A stretch of DNA of 64,000 nucleotides from Dehalococcoidia bacterium (GTDB lineage Bacteria > Chloroflexota > Dehalococcoidia > Lucifugimonadales > Lucifugimonadaceae), in the NCBI GenBank assembly GCA_009693115.1, contig SHXW01000006.1, forward strand, positions 1 to 64,000, written 5' to 3'. A program made the translations under genes and the position numbers. Positions within the stretch are counted from its first letter, which is position 1. Each line of letters opens with the position of its first letter. Of the stretch, positions 51,788-60,228 are shown one piece after another. The notes beneath the pieces are model-generated. The model was not told where the DNA came from. It searched no databases and worked only from the letters and a program-made list of their open reading frames with translations.

Positions 51788-52813
51788 CTACCAGTCGCCC
51801 TCGCGCTCATCCTGGTGTGTATTCACCAGCCTCACTTGCGCCGATCCATCAGGCCGCATCTGATACAAATCGAAGTCACCGTCCATGTCCGACACGAACA
51901 GGATCGCCTTACCGCTCTTCGACCAGCGCGGCGATTCGTCCGAGGCACGGTTATAGGTCAGCCTCGTCACTTTGTTACCGTCTGCGGAAGCCGCATACAC
52001 CTCCGGGTTCCCATCCCGGTTCGACACAAATACGATCTGCTTGCCGTCCGGCGACCAGGCAAAATCCGTATCGTCATGCGATCCGTATGAAACCACACGC
52101 TCACTATTGCCCGCCGGGTTTGACACTACCAAACGGAAGGAGCCGTCCCCCGATCGCCTGTTGAACGCCACATGATCCCCGTCCGGCGACCAAAGTGCAT
52201 TGAAGTCAGCGCCCCTGGATATCCGCACCTCATTCACCCCGCCGAGGTTGTGCCTGCGTACACCCTGGTCAGACGCGTCCAGAGCCGAATACAGCACCCA
52301 CTTCCCATCAGGCGACCACCCGCCCAGTCCCACTCGCACAGCGCTGTGCGGCACGGCTTCGCTCCGGCCTGTAGTCACATCTCCCACAAATATCGCCGTC
52401 GTACCGTCCCTCATCACTTCATAAGACATGTGCCGGGAGTCAGGTGACCAGAAAAACCTCACCACCGGTCCCACTTCGTCCGGAAACGCTGCGTGCTCCT
52501 CATGGCCGGCCCCGTCCATCAACCAGATGGTGGGCAGCCCGCTTCGGTCCGAAAGAAACCCCACCTGCTTCCTGTTAGGGGACCATGCGGGCGCTCTGTC
52601 AGACCCCTCAATATCGGAAAGCCGTATTACGTGCCCGCTTGCGGCTCCTACAACGAATACTTCCTGTCTTCCGTCCTCTGTAGCCGTGAACACCGCCTCG
52701 TCAGAGGCAGGCCGTGCGCCTCCGCTGGCACACGCTCCTGCTGTGAACCCGGCAATGCCGAGCAGCAGGGCCATGACCGCATGGCGGCCCAACCCGCCAA
52801 TGCTCACAGGCAT
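51788..52813 (-). CDS. TolB-like beta-propeller lipoprotein
   Basis: This 341-residue predicted lipoprotein has a signal peptide (MPVSIGGLGRHAVMALLLGIAGFTAGAC) with lipobox TAGAC. About six PD40/WD40-type blades follow with the repeated W-S-P-D-G/N/S motif: WSPNRKQVGFLSDRSG, WSPDSRHMSYEV, WSPDGKWVLYSALD, WSPDGDHVAFNRR, WSPDGKQIVFVSNRDG and a final WSKSGKAILFVSDMDGD. It resembles TolB, which binds Pal and other envelope proteins, but no Tol-Pal genes are adjacent. ATG 52813 starts the signal peptide. Confidence 0.88.
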   Translation of the reverse strand: MPVSIGGLGRHAVMALLLGIAGFTAGACASGGARPASDEAVFTATEDGRQEVFVVGAASGHVIRLSDIEGSDRAPAWSPNRKQVGFLSDRSGLPTIWLMDGAGHEEHAAFPDEVGPVVRFFWSPDSRHMSYEVMRDGTTAIFVGDVTTGRSEAVPHSAVRVGLGGWSPDGKWVLYSALDASDQGVRRHNLGGVNEVRISRGADFNALWSPDGDHVAFNRRSGDGSFRLVVSNPAGNSERVVSYGSHDDTDFAWSPDGKQIVFVSNRDGNPEVYAASADGNKVTRLTYNRASDESPRWSKSGKAILFVSDMDGDFDLYQMRPDGSAQVRLVNTHQDEREGDW

Positions 52814-53176
52814 GGACAGGGCGCCTTTATTTCCTGCGACCAAAAGGGGGAGGGTAGGGGTAATTGTCATTTAAACCTGTTGTTGCAGCCCGCGCCGCCA
52901 CGAGCGCGTTCTTCCAAACCCGCGTCACAGAGCGAAAGTTGATGCTACCGCCGTACATGCGCCAAGCTCATTCAGCGCGGCGCGCAGGAATCACCTATTT
53001 CTCGCGACTGCCCGCATGCTGCAACCGTTGGCCTATTCGAGTGGCATATAATCTCGCCGCACCAGAAACTCAAACGCGCTGTTTCGCAACGTTGACCTGA
53101 AGCAACGCCAACGGGTCACACGGCCGCAGAAGTTGCGCCGGCAGCCGGAAACACCCGACGACCCCAGGAGATCCAC
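52814..53176. other. Divergent promoter gap
   Basis: This gap of 363 bases separates the TolB-like gene (leftward) and the luciferase-like monooxygenase (rightward). It contains a perfect TATAAT at 53047-53052 for the rightward gene and no recognised coding sequence or RNA. Confidence 0.5.
53047..53052 (+). promoter_or_regulatory. -10 hexamer before the luciferase-like monooxygenase gene
   Basis: A perfect TATAAT in gtggcatataatctcgcc, 125 bases before the TTG start. The best -35 candidate (ttggcc) sits only 13 bases upstream, so spacing is not ideal. Confidence 0.45.
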
Positions 53177-54361
53177 TTGAAATTCTCATTTTTTATGATG
53201 CCTCTCCACCTCCCGAGCGAGAACCCGTCGCTCGCTTTTGACCGTGACATAGACCTCATTAATTACGCCGAAGAGCTTGGTTATGACGAGTTCTGGATTG
53301 GCGAACACCACTCCGGCGGCTGGGAGACGATTCCTGCACCCGAGATGGTTCTCGCCAAGGCCTCTGCCACTGCGAAGAACATCCGCCTCGGCACATCCGT
53401 CGTCAGCCTCCCCTTCCACCATCCCTTCCACGTCGCTGAGCGTATTGCCTTTCTCGACCACCTGACGCGCGGCAGGGCCATCCTCGGGGTCGGCCAGTCA
53501 AACCTGCCCCCGGACATCAAGCTCTTCAACATCCCCGTCGGTGACCTGCGCATGATGATGGCCGAAAGCGTCGAGATCATCGTCAAACTGCTTGAATCCC
53601 CGGAGCCGGTTTCATACGAGGGCAAATACTGGACGATCAAGGACATGGTTCTCCAACTCCGCTCATATCAGACTCCCCGGCTTCCGCTCGCCATCGCCAC
53701 CACCGGGTCCCGATTCAATCTGGAACTGGCCGGCAAACATGGCATGATCCTGCTCTCCTCCCTTTACAAGGCGCCTGAGCCGGTCCCAGGGACGCTGTCT
53801 CTAGGCGAGCAGTGGCCCTTCGTTGAAGAGGTCGCCCGAAAACACGGCAAGACTGTCACGCGCGACCAGTGGCGTGGCGCCACATACATTCATCTTGCGG
53901 ACACCCGTGAAAAGGCATGGGAGGAGGCCGGGCCGGGCGCCCGGCGCGACCAAGGCTACTTCGCGGGAATTGGGGCACGCGGGACACAGGATCACGCCGC
54001 CGGGAAGGAGCAGGCCGACCCCCTCGACCCGCACACCGCCGCCCGCAGCGGCCGCTGGATCATCGGCACGCCTGACGATGCGATCAAGGAGATCGAGGCC
54101 ATCAACAGAGAGGCCAATGGCATCGGGGGCATCATGATGACCACCCACGAATGGATGCCGCAACAGAAGATCAAATACTCGATGGAGCTTTTCGCCCGCT
54201 ATGTGATCCCGCACTTCCGGGGTCACACGAACGAGCTAAAGTCCTCGTGGGAACGCACGCTTGCCGACCGCGCCGCAGGCAAACTTCCCGCCTTCAGCGC
54301 TCCCCCGTCTGCTACTCCGCCAGTCCCACAGCACAAGAGCAACCTTTACACCAACAGATAG
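53177..54361 (+). CDS. Luciferase-like flavin-dependent monooxygenase (LLM class)
   Basis: This 394-residue bacterial-luciferase-fold oxidoreductase begins MKFSFFMMPLHLPSENPSLAFDRDIDLINYAEELGYDEFWIGEHHSGGWE, with APEMVLAKASATAKNIRLGTSVVSLPFHHPFHVAERIAFLDHLTRGRAILGVG typical of the family. It uses FMNH2 or F420 to oxidise organic substrates. SAR202 genomes are rich in such enzymes. The start is TTG 53177 with AGGAG six bases upstream, since no ATG or GTG lies before the first beta strand. The substrate is unknown, though the neighbouring M20 peptidase and lyase hint at breakdown of an amide or keto compound. Confidence 0.9.
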   Translation: MKFSFFMMPLHLPSENPSLAFDRDIDLINYAEELGYDEFWIGEHHSGGWETIPAPEMVLAKASATAKNIRLGTSVVSLPFHHPFHVAERIAFLDHLTRGRAILGVGQSNLPPDIKLFNIPVGDLRMMMAESVEIIVKLLESPEPVSYEGKYWTIKDMVLQLRSYQTPRLPLAIATTGSRFNLELAGKHGMILLSSLYKAPEPVPGTLSLGEQWPFVEEVARKHGKTVTRDQWRGATYIHLADTREKAWEEAGPGARRDQGYFAGIGARGTQDHAAGKEQADPLDPHTAARSGRWIIGTPDDAIKEIEAINREANGIGGIMMTTHEWMPQQKIKYSMELFARYVIPHFRGHTNELKSSWERTLADRAAGKLPAFSAPPSATPPVPQHKSNLYTNR

Positions 54362-54460
54362 TCAATCTCCCTCAGAGGGAGAAGTTCTTGGCTGAGGTTT
54401 GAAATCCCGGCCGGATTGGTTTGAGGCGTGGCTTCCCGGTAAAACTGGCCGCCTCACTAA

Positions 54461-55921
54461 TTGAACTTGCAGCGGATAGAAGGACAGGCTTATTTGCCCA
54501 CTCTCCAGACACTCCTCAACCAGGTCGACAAAGCAACAGCGGAGATAGTCGAGCTTGAACGCGCCCTCATCCGCATACCTTCCGTAAACACAGGGTTCAT
54601 GCCCACCGGCAATGAGACCGCCGTCGCAACCCACATCCGTGACTGGCTCAACAACGAAGGCATCTCCTCCCAGCTTCTCGCCCGCGATCCCGGCCGCGAC
54701 AACATCATCTCTCTCTACCCCCTCGTTGATGATGCCGCCGCCCCGGCAGCAAGACGAGGCCCCTCGGGCAGTGCGGGGCGATCTGGAAGAGGCACGCGAG
54801 GCAAGACCCGACTCATGTTCATGTCCCACCTGGATGTCGTTCCCGTTGAAAACAGAGCCAAATGGACACATGAGCCCTTCGGTGCGGAAATCGCAGGAGG
54901 CCGCATCTATGGTCGCGGCGCTTCCGACTGCAAGGCCCTCCTCACATCGCAGCTCATGGCTTTCGCCATTCTCAAGCGCAACAATGTCCACCTCACCCAC
55001 GGCCTGCGCCTGGTCTCAGGCGCGGACGAGGAACACGGCGGGCGCTGGGGCTTTGGCTGGCTTGCTGACAAGCACCCGGAAACCCTGGAGGCTGACTTCG
55101 CTGTCAATGAAGGCGGCGGCGTGCCCGTCAGAACTGGCAACAACCTCACATACCTCCTTGGCACAGGCGAAAAGGGCCGCCTCGAAATACACATTCGCTT
55201 CAAGGGAGACAGTGCCCACGCCTCGGTTCCATGGCTTGGCAAGAATTCCAGCTACACCCTGGCCCGTGCCCTCACTGCCATCGAGGCGTATGAGCCTGAA
55301 CTCGACACGTCCCTCCCGCTCTTCGACCACCTGAGCAATTTCGGAATCGAGACAAAGGCCTCTACCGCAAACGTCGAGGCGGTCATCGCTGAGGCCCACA
55401 AGAAATCCCCCCGCCTCTCCACCATCCTCCGTGCCCTCTCCCGCATGACACTCACCCCCACCATGATCAGCGGCGGCATCAAGTCCAACTCAGTTCCAGA
55501 GACGATCAGCCTTACCTGTGACGTGCGGACCTTGCCATTCCAGGACGAGGCCTACGTCCGTGCTCAACTCGACAGCGTCCTCGCAGGTATAGAGGGCGTC
55601 GAGTACGACATCGACTACATGTCCGTGCCGAACCAGTCTCCGTTTGAGACGGAACTCGCGGAATCCATAAAGCGCGCCATGGCCCTGGCCGTCGAGCGTG
55701 ACGATATCCAGTGGGTCCCAGCCGTTTCAACCGGATTCACCGATTCCCGCTTCACCCGCAACATGGGCATCATCACCTACGGCTTCAACGCGGGACACCC
55801 CGATGACGACCCGATGCTCCACCGTGCCCACGGCACGGACGAATCGGTCGGCATCGCCTCTCTCATCTCTGCCACCAAAGCGATGATCGCTCTGGCCCAT
55901 GACATGTGCGGCGCAAGATGA
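54461..55921 (+). CDS. M20-family metallopeptidase/deacylase
   Basis: This 486-residue zinc hydrolase of the ArgE/DapE/carboxypeptidase G2 group has its first metal motif in MFMSHLDVVPV and the bridging Asp in GRGASDCKALL. The catalytic Glu pair is in SGADEEHGGRWG, and the last metal His is in MLHRAHGTDESVG. An Arg/Gly-rich insert (AARRGPSGSAGRSGRGTRGK) at about residue 95-115 precedes the first zinc His. TTG 54461 is the tentative start, since the first helices need it. Its stop overlaps the lyase start by four bases, so the two are coupled. Confidence 0.9.
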   Translation: MNLQRIEGQAYLPTLQTLLNQVDKATAEIVELERALIRIPSVNTGFMPTGNETAVATHIRDWLNNEGISSQLLARDPGRDNIISLYPLVDDAAAPAARRGPSGSAGRSGRGTRGKTRLMFMSHLDVVPVENRAKWTHEPFGAEIAGGRIYGRGASDCKALLTSQLMAFAILKRNNVHLTHGLRLVSGADEEHGGRWGFGWLADKHPETLEADFAVNEGGGVPVRTGNNLTYLLGTGEKGRLEIHIRFKGDSAHASVPWLGKNSSYTLARALTAIEAYEPELDTSLPLFDHLSNFGIETKASTANVEAVIAEAHKKSPRLSTILRALSRMTLTPTMISGGIKSNSVPETISLTCDVRTLPFQDEAYVRAQLDSVLAGIEGVEYDIDYMSVPNQSPFETELAESIKRAMALAVERDDIQWVPAVSTGFTDSRFTRNMGIITYGFNAGHPDDDPMLHRAHGTDESVGIASLISATKAMIALAHDMCGAR

Positions 55922-56880
55922 GCACCTTCCCTTCCATGCAGCGGGGCCTGACCCGCAAAAACCTCCACGGCATCTGGGCCGCGATCCACACTCCTTTCAA
56001 GGACGACGGCCGCATTGACTTCGATGCCCTCCGTGAAAACATGCGCCGCCTCCACGCCGCGCGCCTCCATGGCATTTACACGACAGACTCCGATGGCGAG
56101 TTTTACGCCATCGAGTTAGACGAGTTCCGGCAGCTTGCTGACGTCTTCGCCGCCGAATGTCTGCGCCTCAATTTCCCTTCCATGATGGGCGTCACATGGG
56201 TGAACACCGAGGGCATCACACAGCGACTCAAGATCGCCGCTGAACGCGGGATCATGGGCGCCCATGTCGGCTTTCCGTTTTTCATGCCACTCAACGAGCC
56301 GTCCCGCACCCAGTTCTGGCACGACGTTTCCGACGCCGTCCCTGACAAATTCGCCCTCATCCACTACAACACTCCACGCCAGCAGCACGTCCTCACAGGG
56401 GCGGACTACCGCATCCTCCAGGAAAGGTTCCCGAAGGTCGCCGGTGCGAAGTACCCGCAAAGCACGGCCGACGTCTTTACTGACGTCATGAATCAGGCCC
56501 CGGATCTTTCATACTTTGCTGGCGAACATGTCCTCGTCCCGTTCTACATGCTCGGCGCGCGCGGCTGCAACTCGTGGCTCACCGGCTATAACCCGAAGTA
56601 CATGCTCGATCTCTGGGATGACCTGGCCAATTCTCGCTGGGACATTGCCCTGGCCAAAAACCGCCGCATCGTCGCTTTCGCAAACATGGTGGGAGCGACG
56701 CTCTCGGAGACGGGCAACTTTCACGGCATCGTCACCAAGGCCGTTGCAGCGGGATCGCCTTTCCTTGTTCACGGCAACCGCTTCAGCCGAAAACCCTACA
56801 TGCCCGTCTCCGAAGCTGCGGTTGCCATGTTCAAACGCCGCGCTGCCGAAGAGTTCCCGGACCTGACGTACAACGGCTGA
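55918..56880 (+). CDS. DHDPS-family class I lyase (dihydrodipicolinate synthase-like)
   Basis: This 320-residue TIM-barrel lyase or aldolase has the Schiff-base Lys in VAGAKYPQS and the family Tyr in FALIHYNTPRQQ. YTTDSDGEFYAIELDEFRQL in the N-terminal third replaces the usual TGE motif region. Family members act on pyruvate adducts (DapA, NanA, 2-keto-3-deoxy-gluconate aldolase). With the sugar-acid dehydratases here, a keto-deoxy acid aldolase is a reasonable guess, while lysine synthesis is unlikely in this position. ATG 55918 overlaps the upstream stop as ATGA. Confidence 0.87.
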   Translation: MSTFPSMQRGLTRKNLHGIWAAIHTPFKDDGRIDFDALRENMRRLHAARLHGIYTTDSDGEFYAIELDEFRQLADVFAAECLRLNFPSMMGVTWVNTEGITQRLKIAAERGIMGAHVGFPFFMPLNEPSRTQFWHDVSDAVPDKFALIHYNTPRQQHVLTGADYRILQERFPKVAGAKYPQSTADVFTDVMNQAPDLSYFAGEHVLVPFYMLGARGCNSWLTGYNPKYMLDLWDDLANSRWDIALAKNRRIVAFANMVGATLSETGNFHGIVTKAVAAGSPFLVHGNRFSRKPYMPVSEAAVAMFKRRAAEEFPDLTYNG

Positions 56881-57019
56881 GCGTCCTGTGCCACAGAGTC
56901 ATGGGTGCAGGCGGAGAGTCGTGGGAGCGAATGGCCGTTCCTAACGTTCCAAAATCTGTGTACCCTGCGTAATCCCTCGACACGCCATGCTCAACTCTCC
57001 TCTCCCCCGGAGGCCGCCA

Positions 57020-57637
57020 GTGATTTACGAGTTCCGCACCTATGACATCAAGCCCCGCATGATGGGTGACTATCAGGCCGCCGTCGACAAGGCTCTCGCT
57101 GGTGGCCGCACCAAGTACTCCCCGCTCTTTGGCTACTGGTACACCGAGTTCGGCCCGCTCAACCAGGCCCTCCACGTCTGGCCGTACGAAGACCTCAAGC
57201 AGCGCCAGGACATCCGGGCCGTAGTGGGCAAACTCGGTTACTGGCCCCCGGCCTCGGGCCCGTTGCTCGCCGCGCAGAAGTCAGAGATATTCCTGCCTGC
57301 GCCATTCAATGATGAGAAGGTCACCGGCCAGCTCGGCCCCGTTTATGAACTCCGCACCTATACCTACGCCACCGGCGACATCCCGCACGTTATCGAGGCT
57401 TGGTCTAAGGCCATAGACGAACGCCGCAAGCACTCGTCGTTCATCGGTGCGTGGTACACCGACCTCGGCGGCCTCAACCAGTGGGCGCACATGTGGGCCT
57501 ACAAGTCGCTCGAAGAGCGTGCCCGCGTCCGCGCCGACATGGTTGCGAGGAAGCTGTGGCCGGCCCCCGGCGGCCCCGTGCCATTGCGGCAGGAGAATAA
57601 GCTCATGCTGCCGTTCCCTTTCAGCCCGTTGAAATGA
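57020..57637 (+). CDS. NIPSNAP-family protein, two domains
   Basis: This 205-residue protein has two NIPSNAP-type alpha-beta barrels: VIYEFRTYDIKPRMMGDYQAAV with FGYWYTEFGPLNQALHVWPYEDLKQRQ, and PVYELRTYTYATGDIPHVIEAW with IGAWYTDLGGLNQWAHMWAYKSLEERARVR. NIPSNAP domains are stress- or vesicle-linked in eukaryotes and of uncertain role in bacteria; they resemble ABM folds. GTG 57020 has a GGAGG upstream; an ATG 11 codons earlier lies within the ribosome-site region. It lies after the M20-lyase pair in the same direction. Confidence 0.87.
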   Translation: MIYEFRTYDIKPRMMGDYQAAVDKALAGGRTKYSPLFGYWYTEFGPLNQALHVWPYEDLKQRQDIRAVVGKLGYWPPASGPLLAAQKSEIFLPAPFNDEKVTGQLGPVYELRTYTYATGDIPHVIEAWSKAIDERRKHSSFIGAWYTDLGGLNQWAHMWAYKSLEERARVRADMVARKLWPAPGGPVPLRQENKLMLPFPFSPLK

Positions 57638-57956
57638 AGTTCGCCTGCTGGTAAAAGCCGTCCTGACTCTGAGCGAAGTGAGAGCAAGAGTCACTTCGTC
57701 CCCTATCCCAATTCGGAAGAGGGTCAAGGGTGAGTGGTTGCCAACAGAGATCTCTGTTCCACAGCGAGCCGGGGAATCGGAATGACACGTAGCCATACGT
57801 CCTGAAACGAGTTCAGGATGGCGTGGAGTTTCGACCTCTCGAGAACCTCATGGCAATTAGAGGATGGGTGTCGCGCCATTCGGCAAAGCTCGGCATTAGG
57901 GCAGTTGTCCACGATCGGTGTTGTTGATAATCCCCTCGCCCACTGGGGGAGGGTAA
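57638..57956. other. Convergent gap with several inverted repeats
   Basis: The gap lies between the NIPSNAP gene and the end of ilvD. It holds an imperfect palindrome near 57700-57735 (ctatcccaattcggaagagggtcaagg), a TCCTGAA-ACGAG-TTCAGGA hairpin at 57801-57817, and a CCCTC...GGAGGG repeat at about 57932-57953. The last two may help terminate the converging transcripts. No gene was recognised. Confidence 0.55.
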
Positions 57957-59792
57957 CTACCCCGTCACGGCACCGGTGGCGGCGGGCTGGACGAGTTTGA
58001 TGTACTTGGCCAGTACGCCGGTGGTGTAGCGGGGTGCGGGGGCGCGCCATGACTTGAGGCGTCCGGCCAGCACCTTCTTTGGGTCCTCACCGGGAGCGTC
58101 GGCGCACCTGGATACATTCAACTGGAACTTCACCATGTCCAGCGAGATCGTGTCACCATCCCGCACCGCGGCAATCGGGCCGCCAACGGCAGCCTCTGGG
58201 CCTATGTGGCCGATAGTGAACCCGTGTGTCGCGCCTGAGAATCGTCCATCGGTCAGGAGCAGCACCGTATCACCCATGCCCTGGCCGGTCAGCGCGCCGG
58301 TCACGGACAACATCTCGCGCATGCCGGGGCCGCCTTTGGGGCCTTCATAGCGGATCACGATGACGTCGCCCGCTTTGATTGACCTGCGCTTCAGGGCCTC
58401 CATGACGGCCTCCTCCTGGTCGAACACCTTCGCGGGGCCGGAGAAGCCCTTGCTGAACTGATGCCCGGCCACCTTCAGGACCGCGCCGTCGGGCGCGATG
58501 TTGCCGAAGAGGGCGACGAGGCCGCCGGTCTTGGAGAAGGGGTTGGCGGTGGAGGATACGACCCCCAGGTCCCGGTCATCGTCCTCGACGGTGGCCAGAT
58601 TCTGGGCGATGGTCCTGCCTGTGACGGTCATGCAATCGCCGTGAATGAGGCCCAGCTTCATCAGCCGCTTCATTACGACAGGCACGCCTCCCACGCGGTC
58701 GAGGTCGAACATCACGTATTTGCCGCCCGGCTTCAACGTGGCGAGCAGCGGCGTCCGCATGGCGATCTCGTGGATGTCCTTCAGAGTCAGCTTGATCCCG
58801 GCCTCGTGCGCCATCGCAGGCAGGTGCAGGGCGGAGTTCGTCGATCCGCCCAGCGATACGACCAGCGTGATGGCGTTCTCGAACGCCTTGCGTGTCATGA
58901 TGTCCCGCGGGCGGATGTCTTCGCGCAGCAGGTGCAGGATCGCCTCGCCAGCGCGCCGTGACGACGCCAGCTTGCGCTGATCGACGGCTGGCTCCGAAGC
59001 AGAGCCGGGCAGGGACATGCCTATCGCCTCGCCGATCGACGACATCGTGTTCGCCGTGAACATGCCGCCACACGCGCCCGGCCCGGGGCAGGCGTGGAGT
59101 TCCACGTTGCGCAGCTCCTCGTCGTCGATCAGTCCGGCCTGGCGCTGGCCGACGGCCTCGAACACGGACTGGACCTGGATGTCCTTGCCGCGCCAGTGGC
59201 CGGGGAGGATCGAGCCGCCATAAACGTAGAGTGAGGGTATGTTGAGTCGGGCCATCGCCATCATGGCGGCAGGCTCCGACTTGTCGCACGCAGCCACGGC
59301 GACGAGGCCGTCGAAGCGCTCTGCAAAACAGACGGTCTCGATGGAATCCGCGATGACCTCGCGAGAGACGAGCGATCCCTTCATGCCTTCGGTGCCCATC
59401 GAGATGGCGTCTGAAACTGTGATGGTGCCAAACATGAACGGGGTGCCGCCGGCCGCGAAGACGCCGCGCTTGACCTCCTCGACGAGGGGGGCGATGCCGA
59501 AGTTGCAGGGCGTGACTTCGTTGTGGGTGGAGGCGACGCCAACGAAGGGGGCGGCGATGTCCTTGTCGGTGAGGCCCATGGCGCGCATCATGCTGCGGTG
59601 CGGCGCCCGGATATTGCCCTCTGTGGTTTCCCAAGAGCGCCACTTGCCCGGCACTGGCCCGAACGTGGGAAGTTTGCCGCCAACTTCGGTGCCCTGGGTT
59701 TGTTGAACGGGTTGCAGGGTGTTGGCCGCGCCTTTCCGTTTCGCCGCCACCTTCGCTGATGCCTTGTTCACGCGCCGGGCCGTCGTTGCCAT
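57957..59792 (-). CDS. ilvD: Dihydroxy-acid dehydratase
   Basis: This 611-residue IlvD/Edd-family iron-sulfur enzyme dehydrates 2,3-dihydroxy-isovalerate in valine/leucine/isoleucine synthesis; relatives also act on sugar acids. The cluster cysteines lie in [27 protein letters not shown] and [36 protein letters not shown] and [20 protein letters not shown] are typical of true IlvD. Start ATG 59792 has GGAG six bases upstream; a longer frame adds only a few residues. No other branched-chain genes are adjacent. Given the sugar-acid surroundings, an additional aldonate dehydratase activity is possible, but the family evidence favours IlvD. Confidence 0.95.
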   Translation of the reverse strand: MATTARRVNKASAKVAAKRKGAANTLQPVQQTQGTEVGGKLPTFGPVPGKWRSWETTEGNIRAPHRSMMRAMGLTDKDIAAPFVGVASTHNEVTPCNFGIAPLVEEVKRGVFAAGGTPFMFGTITVSDAISMGTEGMKGSLVSREVIADSIETVCFAERFDGLVAVAACDKSEPAAMMAMARLNIPSLYVYGGSILPGHWRGKDIQVQSVFEAVGQRQAGLIDDEELRNVELHACPGPGACGGMFTANTMSSIGEAIGMSLPGSASEPAVDQRKLASSRRAGEAILHLLREDIRPRDIMTRKAFENAITLVVSLGGSTNSALHLPAMAHEAGIKLTLKDIHEIAMRTPLLATLKPGGKYVMFDLDRVGGVPVVMKRLMKLGLIHGDCMTVTGRTIAQNLATVEDDDRDLGVVSSTANPFSKTGGLVALFGNIAPDGAVLKVAGHQFSKGFSGPAKVFDQEEAVMEALKRRSIKAGDVIVIRYEGPKGGPGMREMLSVTGALTGQGMGDTVLLLTDGRFSGATHGFTIGHIGPEAAVGGPIAAVRDGDTISLDMVKFQLNVSRCADAPGEDPKKVLAGRLKSWRAPAPRYTTGVLAKYIKLVQPAATGAVTG

Positions 59793-60228
59793 CAGACACT
59801 CCATGGCGGCGGTCGCCGCCCTGCAAATGTGACCTTGAATCGGTCAATGGTACAACGGGGCAGCCTTGACACGGGCGTCTGATATCCCCTCTTCCTCCGG
59901 AAGAAGGTGTGGGTGATGGCACGGACACCGGCCCGAGATTTCATGACTGCCTCGAGGGAGCGATGCCCGCGTGGTCGCCGCGAGGGCAATGTCGGGGCAG
60001 GGTGCATCTATAATCCTTGGGTTGACCTGTTCACATACCGCCCCGGCCGGGTGCCCGGCGGGCGAATCTGGGTGAGGAAGCAGCCGTGCCTTGATGGGAC
60101 GGAATTGGCCCCTCACCCGCATCCTCTCCCACATTGGGATGGGAGAGCGCTGGAGGAACTCCTTGCCCCGATTGTTCTGCTGGCCCCGCGATGATGACCG
60201 CTCCTTCTGGCAGGACTGGACCGCAGGC
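59793..60228. other. Gap upstream of M1 peptidase with repeats and a -10 hexamer
   Basis: This gap holds an imperfect repeat at about 59884-59908 (cctcttcctccggaagaagg). A TATAAT sits at 60009-60014. A member of the GGGAGAG palindrome family lies at about 60108-60147, with CTCTCCC and GGGAGAG arms (60124-60130 and 60141-60147). The M1 reading frame stays open through part of this region, but that stretch is repeat sequence. Confidence 0.55.
60009..60014 (+). promoter_or_regulatory. Possible -10 hexamer for the M1 peptidase gene
   Basis: TATAAT in gtgcatctataatcc, about 215 bases upstream of the proposed start, with the palindrome at 60108-60147 between them. No -35 element of good quality was seen. 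Confidence 0.35.

Noticed and set aside
58576-59928. Long minus-strand frame overlapping ilvD
   Set aside because: It is an Arg/His-rich shadow of the ilvD gene on the same strand in another frame, whereas ilvD has complete motifs and a good start.
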